Positions 10,258 through 20,214 of a DNA stretch of 64,000 nt are shown piece after piece. This DNA comes from Halomonas sp. CUBES01 (GTDB taxonomy: Bacteria; Pseudomonadota; Gammaproteobacteria; Pseudomonadales; Halomonadaceae), in assembly GCF_020991005.1 (NCBI RefSeq), contig NZ_JAJLLW010000004.1:1-64000 (forward strand), in the 5' to 3' direction. How positions within the stretch are numbered: position 1 is the first letter of the stretch; every line of letters begins with the position of its first letter. The translations under genes and the position numbers were made by a program. Below the pieces are notes generated by a model. That model was given only the letters and a program-made list of their open reading frames with translations, did no database searches and was not told the origin of the DNA.

Positions 10258-10743
10258 CTAAACCTCGTCCAGGGCGCGCTCCAGGCGCAGTCGGAGTTCA
10301 CGGCCATGGTCGCGGGGGCCGAAGCGGGCAATCACCTTGCCGTCGCGGCCGACCAGAAACTTGGTGAAGTTCCACTTGATCATGCGGGTGCCCAGCAGGC
10401 CGGGCGCCTCACGCTTTAGCTGCACAAACAGTGGATGGGCCCTAGGGCCGTTGACGCAGACCTTTTCCATCAGCGGAAACGTCACCCCGAATTGCTGTTC
10501 ACCAAAGGTACAAAACGCCTCGGCACTTTCCGGCGACTGCTTGCCAAACTGATCGCAGGGAAACCCGAGCACGGTGAACCCCCGGTCGCGATAGCGCTGA
10601 TAAAGCGCCTCCAGCTCCTTGAGCTGTGGCGTAAAGCCGCAGCGACTGGCGACATTGACCACCAGCAGCACCTGTCCCTGCAGCGCCCGCAGGTTGAACG
10701 GCTGCCCCGTATGGGTATAACAATCCTGATCGTAAAGTGTCAT
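10258..10743 (-). CDS. Glutathione peroxidase (thiol peroxidase type)
   Basis: A 161-residue GPx-family peroxidase that reduces hydroperoxides. The peroxidatic Cys is in NVASRCGFTPQ near residue 34 and replaces selenocysteine; the partner Gln is in FPCDQFGKQ and the Trp/Asn in KWNFTKFLV. It has no signal peptide and so is cytoplasmic. The ATG at 10743 follows a strong GGGGGAGG site. The open frame extends upstream to 10959 without any similarity, so the longer form was not used. Confidence 0.92.
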   Translation of the reverse strand: MTLYDQDCYTHTGQPFNLRALQGQVLLVVNVASRCGFTPQLKELEALYQRYRDRGFTVLGFPCDQFGKQSPESAEAFCTFGEQQFGVTFPLMEKVCVNGPRAHPLFVQLKREAPGLLGTRMIKWNFTKFLVGRDGKVIARFGPRDHGRELRLRLERALDEV

Positions 10744-10837
10744 ATCTCGCCTCCCCCCGGAACGCCTGACCTGACCATCGCTTACCATGCCATGTCTGCA
10801 CCCTAGGCACCAGTTTACAACGCCTGGCAGGATCCCC

Positions 10838-11455
10838 CTAGCCCATCGGGCCCGCCACAACGCGCAGCGCCAGCGCCAGCAGCAAGACGCCGGTAATCCG
10901 ATTGATCCAGTGGGCGCGCTGCTGAAGCCAGGGCAGCACCCGCGAATGGGACAGCGCAACGGCCACCAGCACGTACCATCCGCCGTCGATAACCATCGCC
11001 GTCACCACGATCAATACTTTGCCGAGCAGGCTCATGTCGGGTGTCACGAACTGGCTCAGCAGGGCAATGAAGAAAATGATCAGCTTAGGGTTGCCCAGCG
11101 CCACCAGCACACCTTCCTTGGCAGCGCGAGCGCTTGAAGTGACCACCCCCTGTTGCTGCATGGCCCCTGCGCCACCCGCGCGCAACGCCTGGATACCCAA
11201 CCACCCCAGGTAGGCGGCCCCCGCCCAGGTAATCAGTTGAAAGAGCGCGGGGGACTTGGCGATCAATGCGCCCAACCCCAGCACGGTCAGCAGCGCATAG
11301 GCGCCCACCCCGCCGGCATGGCATAGCGCGGCCGTCATGCCGACCAGCCTTCCACCCCCCAGGGTATGGCGCAGCACCAGTGCCAGGCTCGGCCCTGGCG
11401 ACATGGCCCCCATGGCGCATACCGCCGCCAACGATAACCATAGTGAGAATGGCAT
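10838..11455 (-). CDS. LysE/RhtB-family amino acid exporter
   Basis: Inner-membrane exporter of 205 residues. The opening GAMSPGPSLALVLRHTLGGG is the family hallmark, and about six hydrophobic segments follow. Members export lysine, homoserine, threonine or other amino acids; the substrate here cannot be assigned. An AGGAGA ribosome site lies before the ATG at 11455. It stands alone between the glutathione peroxidase gene and the divergent yebC-like gene. Confidence 0.88.
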   Translation of the reverse strand: MPFSLWLSLAAVCAMGAMSPGPSLALVLRHTLGGGRLVGMTAALCHAGGVGAYALLTVLGLGALIAKSPALFQLITWAGAAYLGWLGIQALRAGGAGAMQQQGVVTSSARAAKEGVLVALGNPKLIIFFIALLSQFVTPDMSLLGKVLIVVTAMVIDGGWYVLVAVALSHSRVLPWLQQRAHWINRITGVLLLALALRVVAGPMG

Positions 11456-11650
11456 ATAGGTCTCCTTGCTCGTTTATTATTCCTTTTGCCGCCGGCAGAT
11501 AGCGACGCGCACAGTGTACCTCACGTCCATCGGGTCGACGCCTGCGCGTGCGCAAATAACGCTGTTAGCATGATACGCTGTTGGGTAAACTTTGGCCTTT
11601 TGATAATGCCTCTGACCTGCAGAGGTGATTGCTGATTACAGGACGTCAAC

Positions 11651-12382
11651 ATGGGTAGGGCTTTTCAGAACCGTAAAGAATCCATGGCCAAAACGGCCGA
11701 TGCGAAGACAAAAGTCTACAGCAAGTACGGGCGCGAAATTTATGTCTGCGCCAAGGCGGGCGGCACCGATCCCCACAGCAACCTGACGCTGCGCGGCCTG
11801 ATCGAGCGTGCCAAGAAAGACCAGGTCCCCTCGCACGTCATCGACAAGGCGCTGGATAAAGCCAGCGGCGCCGGCGGCGAAGATTTTTCCACTGCGCGCT
11901 ACGAAGGCTTCGGCCCCGGCAACGCCATGGTGATCGTCGAGTGCTTGACCGACAATCCGAACCGCACCTTCGGCGACGTGCGCGGCTGCTTCACCAAGAC
12001 GAAGAGCAAAATCGGCACCCCCGGCAGCGTCAGCCACATGTTCGATCACTGCGCGATCTTCGCCTTTGCCGGCAGCGACGAGGAAGCCGTTCTGGAAGCG
12101 CTGATGGAAGCGGACGTCGATGTCACCGACATCGAGCACGAAGACGGTCGCATCACCGTTTTTGCGCCGCACACCGACTACGCCAAGGCCAAGCAAGCAC
12201 TGCTCGACACCTTTGGCGAGATCGACTTCGACGCCGACGAAATTCAGTTCCTGCCGCAGACCACCACCCCGCTGGAAGGCGACGACGTGGCGATGTTTGA
12301 AAAGCTGCTCGGCATGCTGAATGACCTGGACGACGTGCAAAACGTCTACCACAGCGCTGAGCTGCCCGCCGAGAGCGAGTAA
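11651..12382 (+). CDS. YebC/TACO1-family protein, YeeN-like branch
   Basis: A 243-residue member of the YebC/PmpR/TACO1 family, variously described as transcriptional regulators or as translation factors that help ribosomes at proline stretches. Visible motifs are [34 protein letters not shown] and the acidic tail ending [13 protein letters not shown]. The N-terminus lacks the AGHSKW typical of YebC proper and matches the YeeN branch. It is monocistronic, and the gene that follows is convergent. Confidence 0.9.
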   Translation: MGRAFQNRKESMAKTADAKTKVYSKYGREIYVCAKAGGTDPHSNLTLRGLIERAKKDQVPSHVIDKALDKASGAGGEDFSTARYEGFGPGNAMVIVECLTDNPNRTFGDVRGCFTKTKSKIGTPGSVSHMFDHCAIFAFAGSDEEAVLEALMEADVDVTDIEHEDGRITVFAPHTDYAKAKQALLDTFGEIDFDADEIQFLPQTTTPLEGDDVAMFEKLLGMLNDLDDVQNVYHSAELPAESE

Positions 12383-12391
12383 CTCCTCGCG

Positions 12392-13171
12392 TCAAACGGG
12401 CGGCGTCAGGCTGTCTACGGGGACAAAAATCCAGCCTTCCTCCGCCGGCATGGAGTCCGGCGGCCAGGCAACACTCTGCGCGGCATGACGCAGGCTCCAG
12501 GCCAGCAGCGCACACAGCCAGGCATCCTGGATATCCTGCTGTTTCGGGGTTGGCTGGTGCAGCATGGTTTCAAGCGTTGCGGGCATGTTGACGCGTTGGC
12601 GCAGGGCCGCAAACGCCGGGGAGCGTTTGGCAGGCGACGGGTAGCCTTCCACCACGGTCAGGGTCCGGTCGTCGCTTAGCCACTGGCCGCACGCGGCAAT
12701 ATGCGGGGCAAAGCGCGCCAGCAGGTGCATGCCTTTGGTGGCCTGGCTGCCGATCATATCCTTGATCGGCGAAAGTGGCGTGATCCCCCGCTGAAACAGC
12801 CAGCGCTCCGTCTCTCGATAAAGATAGGGATTTTCCTGGGAGCGGCCGAGCGCACTCACCGCGTCACCCCGTGCCAGCGCCAGTAGCGCGCGTGGCAACG
12901 CCAGCGGCGTATCGATGGCCATCACCACATGTTCGGCGCCCTGCGCCTGATGCCGACAAAGGCCGAGCAGGCGGTCGATCAGGTCGCGGCTGTCTCTCGC
13001 CTCATTGAGCGTCGTGCGCAGATTCCCCCGCCACGGTGTCCCAACCAGATTCAGCGCGTCATCCAGCACCACCAGCGCATCGCGGCTGGCGGGGTTGGCG
13101 TCGCAGTTCCAGCCACCTACGTCCCAGCCCACGTAATACACCGGTTGAGAACTCCCCGTTGGAAGCGGCAC
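12392..13171 (-). CDS. DUF429-like protein (predicted RNase H-fold)
   Basis: A 259-residue protein opening YYVGWDVGGWNC, the acidic start of an RNase H-like/actin-like fold. It also has MAIDTPLALPRALL and a later VVEGYPSP block, all typical of DUF429 'predicted nuclease' proteins. A C-terminal DAWLCALLAWS supplies another conserved Asp. The GTG at 13171 follows AGGAG by 6 nt. The function of DUF429 proteins is not established, and the neighbours give no clue. Confidence 0.72.
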   Translation of the reverse strand: MPLPTGSSQPVYYVGWDVGGWNCDANPASRDALVVLDDALNLVGTPWRGNLRTTLNEARDSRDLIDRLLGLCRHQAQGAEHVVMAIDTPLALPRALLALARGDAVSALGRSQENPYLYRETERWLFQRGITPLSPIKDMIGSQATKGMHLLARFAPHIAACGQWLSDDRTLTVVEGYPSPAKRSPAFAALRQRVNMPATLETMLHQPTPKQQDIQDAWLCALLAWSLRHAAQSVAWPPDSMPAEEGWIFVPVDSLTPPV

Positions 13172-13191
13172 GGCCTGCTCCTGATGCTAAT

Positions 13192-13225
13192 AAAAGAGCG
13201 GCCATTCTATGCGATATGGCCGCTC
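13192..13225 (-). terminator. Terminator-like hairpin between two minus-strand genes
   Basis: A perfect 10-bp stem (13196-13205 with 13216-13225) is followed on the minus strand by TTTT. It lies just after the stop of the MDR gene and upstream of the DUF429 gene. Confidence 0.8.
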
Positions 13226-13259
13226 CTGTTCACTCAAATGCGTTTAAACGACGGCGTCG

Positions 13260-14267
13260 TTAGAACGTCAGGCAGATCTTGCCAAAGTGCTTACCGGCTT
13301 CCTGATGGCGGAAGGCGTCGGCGATCTCGGTCAGCGCAAACTCACGGTCGATCACCGGCCGCATGCCGTTGGCCTCGATGGCGCGGGTCATCTCGATCTG
13401 GTCGCGACGGCTGCCCACGATCAGCCCTTTCAGGGTGGCCTGTTTGGCCATCAGCTTGGCGGTGGGAATCTCGCCTTCGCGGCCGGTCAATATGCCAATC
13501 AGCGCGATGTGGCCACCAATCTTGACCGCGTCAATCGACTGCGGCAGCGTGCCTGAGCCACCGACTTCCACCACATGATCCACGCCCTCGCCTTCGGTCA
13601 GCGCCTTGACGGCCTTGCCCCACTCGGGCGTTTCCTTGTAGTTGATGGTGTGCTCGGCGCCGAGCTCACGCAGGCGCGCGAGCTTCTCGTCGGACGACGA
13701 CGTGGCGATCACTCGCGCGCCCATCATTTTGGCAAACTGCAGCGCAAAAATGGACACGCCGCCGGTGCCCAGCACCAGCACGGTATCGCCGGCTTTCAGG
13801 CCACCGTCAACGACAAGCGCACGCCAGGCGGTCAGCCCGGCGGTGGTCAGCGTGGCCGACTCGGCGTGGCTGTAGCCTGCCGGCTGGTAGGTAAACGACG
13901 TGGCTGGCGCAATCACCTGCTCCCGCGCATAGCCATCGATGCCATCGCCGGGGGTCGTGCGGAAATCACCGACCCGCGCGGGGCCTTCCAGCCAGCCGGG
14001 GAAGAACGTCGACACGACCGGATCGCCAACGGCGAATTCCGTCACGCCCTCGCCCACGGCATCGACAACGCCTGCGCCGTCCGACATGGGAATCCGGCCA
14101 TCGTCGGTAGGGATCATCCCCGCCACGACGGCATAGTCATGAAAATTCAGCGAGCTGGCGTGCAAGCGCACACGAATTTCGCCGGCCCCCGGCTCGCCGG
14201 GTGCGGCTTGATCGACCACGGTCAGTTTATCGAGACCGCCGGGTGCTGTCAGTTGAATCGCCTGCAT
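13260..14267 (-). CDS. Zinc-independent NAD(P)-dependent MDR oxidoreductase
   Basis: A 335-residue medium-chain dehydrogenase/reductase of the quinone oxidoreductase type. The N-terminal GroES-like domain includes LNFHDYAVVAG, and the Rossmann domain has VLVLGTGGVSIFALQFAK. The cysteines and GHE motif that bind zinc in alcohol dehydrogenases are missing, so the enzyme is probably a reductase of quinones or activated enones. AGAGG precedes the ATG at 14267. The substrate is unknown. Confidence 0.86.
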   Translation of the reverse strand: MQAIQLTAPGGLDKLTVVDQAAPGEPGAGEIRVRLHASSLNFHDYAVVAGMIPTDDGRIPMSDGAGVVDAVGEGVTEFAVGDPVVSTFFPGWLEGPARVGDFRTTPGDGIDGYAREQVIAPATSFTYQPAGYSHAESATLTTAGLTAWRALVVDGGLKAGDTVLVLGTGGVSIFALQFAKMMGARVIATSSSDEKLARLRELGAEHTINYKETPEWGKAVKALTEGEGVDHVVEVGGSGTLPQSIDAVKIGGHIALIGILTGREGEIPTAKLMAKQATLKGLIVGSRRDQIEMTRAIEANGMRPVIDREFALTEIADAFRHQEAGKHFGKICLTF

Positions 14268-14297
14268 GAAAACCTCTCGGTTGGAATGACTGGTACA

Positions 14298-16187
14298 TTA
14301 ATCGTTGGGGCGACCGGCACCAACATCAAGGCCAATGAATCCACCCGACTGGCGACGCCACAGACGCGCGTAAATACCGTCGCGGGCCAAAAGCTCGGCA
14401 TGGGTTCCGCTTTCCACCATACGCCCCTCATCCACCACGATCAGCCGGTCGAGCATGGCAATGGTCGACAGCCGGTGGGCAATGGCAATCACGGTCTTGC
14501 CCTCCATCAGCGTATCGAGCTGTTCCTGAATAGCCGCTTCCACTTCGGAGTCCAGTGCGGAGGTGGCTTCGTCCAGCACCAGAATCGGCGCGTTCTTGAG
14601 CAGCACGCGGGCGATGGCAATGCGCTGACGCTGGCCCCCGGAAAGCTTCACGCCACGCTCGCCGACGTGCGCATCCAGGCCGCGCCGCCCCTTGGGGTCG
14701 ACCAGATCGTTGATGAACGTATCGGCGTGGGCGCGGCACACCGCCTCCCAGACATCGTCATCGTTGGCATGCGGGCTGCCGTAGCGGATGTTGTCGCGCA
14801 GCGAGCGGTGCAGCAACGAAGTGTCCTGGGTCACCATGCCAATCTGATGACGTAGGGAGGTCTGGGTGACCTCGGCGATGTTCTGCTCGTCGATCAGAAT
14901 CCGGCCGCCCTGCAGGTCGTAAAAGCGCAGCAGCAGATTGGCGAGGGTCGACTTGCCCGCCCCGGAGCGGCCAATCAGGCCGATTTTCTCACCCGGCGCG
15001 ATGTTCAAGCTCAAGCCATCGAACACGGTCTTGTTCTCGCCCTTGGCCTGGGCATAGCCAAAGCGCAACCCTTCAAAGGCAATTGCCCCATGGGGCACGC
15101 GCAACGCCTTGGCATTGTGCGCATCGCGCACCGTCGGTTCCTGGGCAATGGTATTCATGCCGTCCTGCACCGTACCGATGTTTTCAAATAGGCCGGCGAC
15201 TTCCCATAAAATCCAGTCCGACATGAAACGAATCCGCATGACCAGCGCGATGGCAATGGCAAGCACACCCAATGAGATCGCGTCCAGGTACCAGGCACTG
15301 ATCGCCATCCCAGCTGTGCCCACCAGCAGTGCCGTATTCAGCAGTGTCAGGCACACGCTCATGATGGTGACAAGGCGCATTTGACGGTGCACGGTGCCCA
15401 TGAAACCTTCCATGGCGTCCTTGGCGTAGCCCTGCTCGCGCAGGGTATCGGCAAACAGCTTGATGGTCTGGATGTTGCTGTAGCTGTCCACTACCCGGCC
15501 GGTCATCTGCGCCCGGGCATCCGCCTGGGCCATGGAGACATCGCGCAGGCGTGGCACGAAAAAGCGCATGATCGCCAGATAGCCCACAAGCCAGATCCCC
15601 AGAGGCAGCAGCAGCCAGGGGTCGGCACGGCCCAGTAAAATCGCCGCACCGGTGAAGTACACAATGGCATAGACCAGCAGGTCCATTACCTTGGTGACGG
15701 TTTCGCGAATCGCCAGCGCCGTCTGCATGACTTTCTGCGACACCCGCCCGGCAAACTCGTCCTGATAAAACGCCAGGCTCTGGCTGAGCATATGACGGTG
15801 CGACAACCAACGACCAATCATCGGGTAGTTGCCGAAGATGCTCTGGTGGGTCACCAGCGACTGCAGCAGTACCAGCAGGGGCAGGCCAATCAGCACCATC
15901 ACCCCCACCCCGGCCAGCCAAGGGCCGTTTTCGGCCCAGAAATTCGCCCGCTCGACGTTGCCCAGCCAGTCCACCAGCTCGCCCATATAGCTGAAAAACA
16001 CCACCTCGGCGGCGGACACCAGGCCAGTAAACAACGACATCAGCAGCAACAGCGGCCACACCGGGCGGGAAAAGTGCCAGATAAACGGCGCCAGGCCCTT
16101 TGGCGGGGTGGCCACCTCGCCTTCGGGGTAGGGATTTACTCGGGTTTCAAAGTAACGAAACAGCGGCGTGAGCAGTCGCGAAAGCAT
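14298..16187 (-). CDS. ABC transporter, fused permease/ATPase (MsbA-like exporter)
   Basis: A 629-residue half-transporter. The N-terminal membrane domain has six hydrophobic segments between about residues 45 and 330. The ATPase domain contains Walker A GRSGAGKST (near 405), signature LSGGQRQR and Walker B ILVLDEATSALD, followed by the switch His in AHRLSTIAM. The order TMD-NBD is that of exporters for lipids, drugs or peptides; it lacks an N-terminal peptidase domain. It begins after AAGGAC. No substrate clue is found nearby. Confidence 0.92.
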   Translation of the reverse strand: MLSRLLTPLFRYFETRVNPYPEGEVATPPKGLAPFIWHFSRPVWPLLLLMSLFTGLVSAAEVVFFSYMGELVDWLGNVERANFWAENGPWLAGVGVMVLIGLPLLVLLQSLVTHQSIFGNYPMIGRWLSHRHMLSQSLAFYQDEFAGRVSQKVMQTALAIRETVTKVMDLLVYAIVYFTGAAILLGRADPWLLLPLGIWLVGYLAIMRFFVPRLRDVSMAQADARAQMTGRVVDSYSNIQTIKLFADTLREQGYAKDAMEGFMGTVHRQMRLVTIMSVCLTLLNTALLVGTAGMAISAWYLDAISLGVLAIAIALVMRIRFMSDWILWEVAGLFENIGTVQDGMNTIAQEPTVRDAHNAKALRVPHGAIAFEGLRFGYAQAKGENKTVFDGLSLNIAPGEKIGLIGRSGAGKSTLANLLLRFYDLQGGRILIDEQNIAEVTQTSLRHQIGMVTQDTSLLHRSLRDNIRYGSPHANDDDVWEAVCRAHADTFINDLVDPKGRRGLDAHVGERGVKLSGGQRQRIAIARVLLKNAPILVLDEATSALDSEVEAAIQEQLDTLMEGKTVIAIAHRLSTIAMLDRLIVVDEGRMVESGTHAELLARDGIYARLWRRQSGGFIGLDVGAGRPND

Positions 16188-16243
16188 GTAGGTCCTTACG
16201 TTACTTGTGAGCCGAGGATGGCGGGTGGCGCGGGCGTCGAACG

Positions 16244-17122
16244 TCAGTAGGGCTGGGGCGGCTCCGGGTAGTCCTCATCGTCATCGCGCATCCGCGCCTG
16301 TCGCTCGGCTTCTTCCTCTTTAGCGTCGTCGATCACTTCCATGAGTTCACCGACGTCGGCAATGTGATTATCGAAATCGAAGTGGCCGGTCAGTTGGCTA
16401 TCCGGATGCAGCTCGCCGGATTCGTACAGCGCCCACATTTCCTTGCCGTAATGGGTGGTCAACAGCTCAGGGGCAAAGCGCCCGAAATAGTCGCGCATAT
16501 TGTCCACATCGCGGTAAAGCATGGCCGCGGCGCTGTTGTTGCCGGCGGCGTCCACCGCCTGGGGCAGGTCGATGATCACCGGGCCTTCGCCGTCCACCAG
16601 TACGTTGAATTCCGACAGGTCGCCGTGAATCAGGCCAGCACACAGCATGCGAATCACATCTTGGATGACCTTGGCGTGATAGCGCAGCGCCTGCTCATGG
16701 GTCAAGGTGACGTCACCCAGACGCGGCGCCACCACGCCCTCGGCGTCGGTGATCATTTCCATCAGCAGCACGCCGTCTACAAAGCCGTAAGGCTTGGGTA
16801 CGCGCACATCGGCGGCCGCCAACCGATAGAGGGCATCTACTTCGGCGGTGAGCCAGGCCTGCTCCTGCTCTTTTTGCCCGTAACGGGTTTTCTTGGCCAT
16901 CGCCCTGGCGCGGCGGCTGTTGCGCTCTTTGCGCCCTTCCTGATACTGCACCGCCTGCTTGAAGCTGCGCTGCTTGGCTTCCTTGAACACCTTGGCACAG
17001 CGTTCTTCGTCACCGCAGCGCACCACATAGACCTGCGCTTCCTTGCCGCTCATCAACTGCATCATGACTTCATCGATCATGCCGTCATCGACCAGGGGCT
17101 GTAATCGTTTAGGGATTTTCAT
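16244..17122 (-). CDS. RIO-type serine protein kinase
   Basis: A 292-residue atypical kinase of the RIO1 family. The nucleotide-binding loop is around GKEAQVYVVRCG, the catalytic loop is HGDLSEFNVLV near residue 165 and the metal-binding block is IIDLPQAVD near 182. A basic segment (KERNSRRARAMAKKTRYG) occupies the flexible insert region. Bacterial members are widespread, and their targets are mostly unknown. The adjacent DbpA helicase gene on the same strand fits a ribosome-assembly theme, but the link is inference. Confidence 0.9.
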   Translation of the reverse strand: MKIPKRLQPLVDDGMIDEVMMQLMSGKEAQVYVVRCGDEERCAKVFKEAKQRSFKQAVQYQEGRKERNSRRARAMAKKTRYGQKEQEQAWLTAEVDALYRLAAADVRVPKPYGFVDGVLLMEMITDAEGVVAPRLGDVTLTHEQALRYHAKVIQDVIRMLCAGLIHGDLSEFNVLVDGEGPVIIDLPQAVDAAGNNSAAAMLYRDVDNMRDYFGRFAPELLTTHYGKEMWALYESGELHPDSQLTGHFDFDNHIADVGELMEVIDDAKEEEAERQARMRDDDEDYPEPPQPY

Positions 17123-17179
17123 GGGTCGCTGCGTTGGCTCCTCTTGTTACGAAAGCGTTACGAACGCTCAGCTATGCGC

Positions 17180-18577
17180 TCAATGGCGAATGCGACGAAC
17201 GCGGAAGGCTCGCCCTTTTAATTTATCCCGCTCAAGCTTGGCCTGCGCCTGCTGAACCACCTCGCGGGCGACCGCCACATAGGCGCTGCGTGCCTGCACG
17301 CTGATTTTACCCACCTGATGCCCCTGGATTCCGCCTTCGCTGGTCAGGGCGCCGAGAATGTCACCCGGGCGCAGCTTGTCTTTCTTGCCGCCTGCCAGCT
17401 GAAGCGTCGCCATCGGCGGCTGGAACGGCGTGTTACTGCTGACCTTGGGCAACGGCTCGGTGGCCAGGCTTTCGCCCAGCACGTCGGCCAGCCGTTCGAG
17501 ACGATAGGCCTCCTTAGGGGTTACCAGGGTGCAGGCAATGCCGCTCGCCCCGGCGCGCCCCGTGCGGCCTACACGGTGGACGTGAACGTCGAGTTCCCGG
17601 GCGATCTGGTAGTTGAAGACGGCGTCCAGCTGGGCAATGTCCAGCCCGCGAGCCGCCACATCGGTGGCGACCAGAATCGAGGCGCTCTGGTTGGCAAACA
17701 GCACCAGCAGACGGTCACGATCTTTCTGCTCCAGACCACCGTGGAGCGCTACGGCGCTGAAGCCAGCGTCTACCAGCCGATCCGCCACCGCCTGGGTTTC
17801 CCGCTTGGTGTTGCAAAACACCACGCTGGTGGTGGGCTGATTGACCAGCAGCAGCTGCTTGAGTGCGTCAAAACGGGCCTCCTCGTTGGCCACGCTGTAA
17901 AAATGCTGCTCGATGGTGCTGGCGTCGTGCATCTCGGCGACCTTGACCGTCACCGGATCGTGCATGACGCCACGCGTCATCGCCGCCAGGTCGCCGGACG
18001 TCTGCTCCTCGGGGAACGTCGCGCTGAACAGCAGCGTCTGGCGATCCGCCGGGGTGTAGGCAATGATCGCGTCAATCGAGTCCTGAAAGCCCATGTCCAG
18101 CATGCGATCCGCTTCATCCAGCACCAGCGCCGTCAGCGACCCTAGCGTCAGGGAGCCTTTGCGCAGGTGCTCTTCGATGCGCCCCGGCGTGCCCACCACG
18201 ATGTGTGCACCGTGTTCCAGGGAGGACAGCTGCGGCCCCAGCGGCGCCCCACCGCAGAGCGTGAGGATTTTCACGTTGGGCATGGCGCGGGCCAGGCGGC
18301 GTAGTTCCTCGGCCACCTGATCAGCAAGCTCCCGGGTGGGGCAAAGCACCAGGCCCTGCACCGCGAAGGCCTCAACGCGCAGGCCGGCCAGCAATGCCAG
18401 ACCAAAGGCCGCAGTTTTACCCGAGCCGGTCTTGGCCTGGGCCATTACGTCGCGGCCGGCCAGCATCGGCGGCAGGCTTTGCGCCTGAACCGGCGTCATC
18501 TGGTGATAACCGAGAGAGTCGAGATTGCTGGCGAGTGCGCTAGGCAGCGCCAGGGATGCAAAAGAAGTGTCTGACAC
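17180..18577 (-). CDS. dbpA: ATP-dependent RNA helicase DbpA
   Basis: DEAD-box helicase acting in 50S ribosome assembly, recruited to hairpin 92 of 23S rRNA. Motifs in order: Q-motif region YHQMTPVQAQSLPP, Walker A AKTGSGKTA, LDEADRM, SATFPE, VATDVAARGLD and HRVGRTGRAG. The C-terminal roughly 75 residues, with KLRPGDILGALT and GHQVGKISV, match the DbpA RNA-binding domain, which separates it from other DEAD-box proteins. The GTG at 18577 follows AGGAAA and gives 465 residues, close to the family length. Confidence 0.93.
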   Translation of the reverse strand: MSDTSFASLALPSALASNLDSLGYHQMTPVQAQSLPPMLAGRDVMAQAKTGSGKTAAFGLALLAGLRVEAFAVQGLVLCPTRELADQVAEELRRLARAMPNVKILTLCGGAPLGPQLSSLEHGAHIVVGTPGRIEEHLRKGSLTLGSLTALVLDEADRMLDMGFQDSIDAIIAYTPADRQTLLFSATFPEEQTSGDLAAMTRGVMHDPVTVKVAEMHDASTIEQHFYSVANEEARFDALKQLLLVNQPTTSVVFCNTKRETQAVADRLVDAGFSAVALHGGLEQKDRDRLLVLFANQSASILVATDVAARGLDIAQLDAVFNYQIARELDVHVHRVGRTGRAGASGIACTLVTPKEAYRLERLADVLGESLATEPLPKVSSNTPFQPPMATLQLAGGKKDKLRPGDILGALTSEGGIQGHQVGKISVQARSAYVAVAREVVQQAQAKLERDKLKGRAFRVRRIRH

Positions 18578-18670
18578 AGAAATTTCCTGAAGGGGCGAAA
18601 ATGCCCTGCAAAGCATGAGCGGCCTGAATGCCTCGCACCATACCAGAAAGTGCCTCGCCCCGCGCTGTTG

Positions 18671-19138
18671 TCATGCGGCGATAGGCGCCAGCTGCGCCTG
18701 GCTGAGCGCCATCAGGTCGTTTGGCGCCAGCTCGATTTCAAGGCCGCGACGACCCGCGCTGACATACAGCGTAGCAAAGCGCTCGGCGGAGGCATCAAGA
18801 AAGCTGGCCAGGCGCTTTTTTTGGCCCAGCGGGCTGACGCCGCCCAGCACATAGCCGGTCGCACGTTCGACCTCCGCGGGGGCGGCCATGGTCGCCTTCT
18901 TGGCCCCTGCCGCCTTCGCGATCTGCTTCAAGCCCAGCTGTTTATCCACCGGCACCATGCCCACCGCCAGCTGTTTGCCGTCGAGCTTCACTACCAGGGT
19001 TTTAAACACCTGGGCGGGTGGAACGCCTAGCTTCTCCGCCGCTTCAAGTCCGAAGGACTCGGCGGCGGCATCGTGTGCATAGTCGTGAACGTGAAAGGCA
19101 ATGCCCGCGTGTTTTGCGCTGTTAATCGCCGGTGTCAT
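18671..19138 (-). CDS. ybaK: Cys-tRNA(Pro)/Cys-tRNA(Cys) deacylase, YbaK type
   Basis: A 155-residue member of the YbaK/EbsC/ProX editing family that hydrolyses Cys mischarged on tRNA-Pro. The conserved Lys is in VFKTLVVKLDG, and TGYVLGGVSPLGQKK with GRRGLEIELAP completes the family pattern. It is a free-standing trans-editing factor in the cytoplasm. The ATG at 19138 has only a weak ribosome site. It lies upstream of dbpA on the same strand with a 93-nt gap. Confidence 0.92.
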   Translation of the reverse strand: MTPAINSAKHAGIAFHVHDYAHDAAAESFGLEAAEKLGVPPAQVFKTLVVKLDGKQLAVGMVPVDKQLGLKQIAKAAGAKKATMAAPAEVERATGYVLGGVSPLGQKKRLASFLDASAERFATLYVSAGRRGLEIELAPNDLMALSQAQLAPIAA

Positions 19139-19203
19139 GGATCCGTCTCTGTGTTGGTGGGCGCGTCACGTCCTCGAAACGCTTGGCCCCGTCATGTGAA
19201 TGA

Positions 19204-20067
19204 TCAGGTGGCCAGGGTGATGCTGGTCACCGGTCGCAGGTTGCGCGCTTTGCAGTGCTGCTCGACGCTTTCGACAATTCCTTCGGCATTATCAATCTGG
19301 CGCTTGTCGACCTGGATGTCCACCACCAGGAAGCTGCCCACCTGTGCCAGGCGCACGTCGTCATCGGCGATATCGAAATCGGCCACTTCCTTGACCACAT
19401 CCTGGCGGACGCTGCCTACCGGCTCGCCAAACATCAGCTCGCGCAGGGCCCCGCGCACCATGCGGATCGGCATGGGCAGGAAGTAACCGGCAATCATCAG
19501 CACCATCACCGGGTCGGCAAACCGCGCATAACCCGCCCATGGGGTCAGCGTCAGTCCCCAGGTCAAGGCGAACCCGAGCATGACCGCGGCGCTTAACCCG
19601 GTATCCATCTGCCACTGGCGCAGTTCGGCGGTGAGCAGCGAGGAATCGGCGATGCGCGCATAGCGCTTGAGCCACCACCAGGTCAGCAAACAGCCGCTGA
19701 CATTGACGGCCCCGAAGATCAGCGCCAGGTCGAGGGTCACGACCTGCCCTCCGTGCACCAGGCTCCACAGTGCCGACACCAGCGAAAACAGACACACCAG
19801 CGCAATCACTACGCCTTTGAGCAGTACCGCCAGCGGCTCTACCGTCAGCCGCCCAAAGGGATAGTGATCGTCAGCCGGTTTGCGCGCCTGCTTGAGCGCC
19901 AACAGCGAAAGCGAGGCCAGCACCAGGCTGAGCAGCGAATAGCCGCTATCGAACAAAATGGTGATCGATCCGCTCGCTAGGCCAAGCACCAGCCCGGCCA
20001 GGGCAAACAGGCCGGCCGATAGCGCCGATAGGCGTAGCGCGCGGCGCTCAGCGATAAAGGGGGTCAC
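19204..20067 (-). CDS. Cation diffusion facilitator family transporter
   Basis: Inner-membrane divalent-cation efflux protein. Six hydrophobic segments are visible. The FDSGYSLLSL and HYPFGRLTVEPL motifs are those of the CDF family, with an Asp in segment II and a second metal-site Asp in WQMDTGLS of segment V. A C-terminal cytoplasmic domain begins near FGEPVG. I favour the GTG at 20067 because GGAG lies 5 nt before it; an ATG at 20100 would add 11 residues without a ribosome site. The metal cannot be assigned. Confidence 0.88.
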   Translation of the reverse strand: MTPFIAERRALRLSALSAGLFALAGLVLGLASGSITILFDSGYSLLSLVLASLSLLALKQARKPADDHYPFGRLTVEPLAVLLKGVVIALVCLFSLVSALWSLVHGGQVVTLDLALIFGAVNVSGCLLTWWWLKRYARIADSSLLTAELRQWQMDTGLSAAVMLGFALTWGLTLTPWAGYARFADPVMVLMIAGYFLPMPIRMVRGALRELMFGEPVGSVRQDVVKEVADFDIADDDVRLAQVGSFLVVDIQVDKRQIDNAEGIVESVEQHCKARNLRPVTSITLAT

Positions 20068-20214
20068 GGGGGCTCCGTTTAGTTCGTGGGGAGGGCCCAT
20101 GATAACCGACGGCGCTGGCGCAGCGTTGAAATAGTTTTAGTGGCAAAAACCGCCAACGCCTTCCAAGCTATTAAAAAGCGCTAAATAAGGAGGTACCAGG
20201 ACACGCCATCTCAA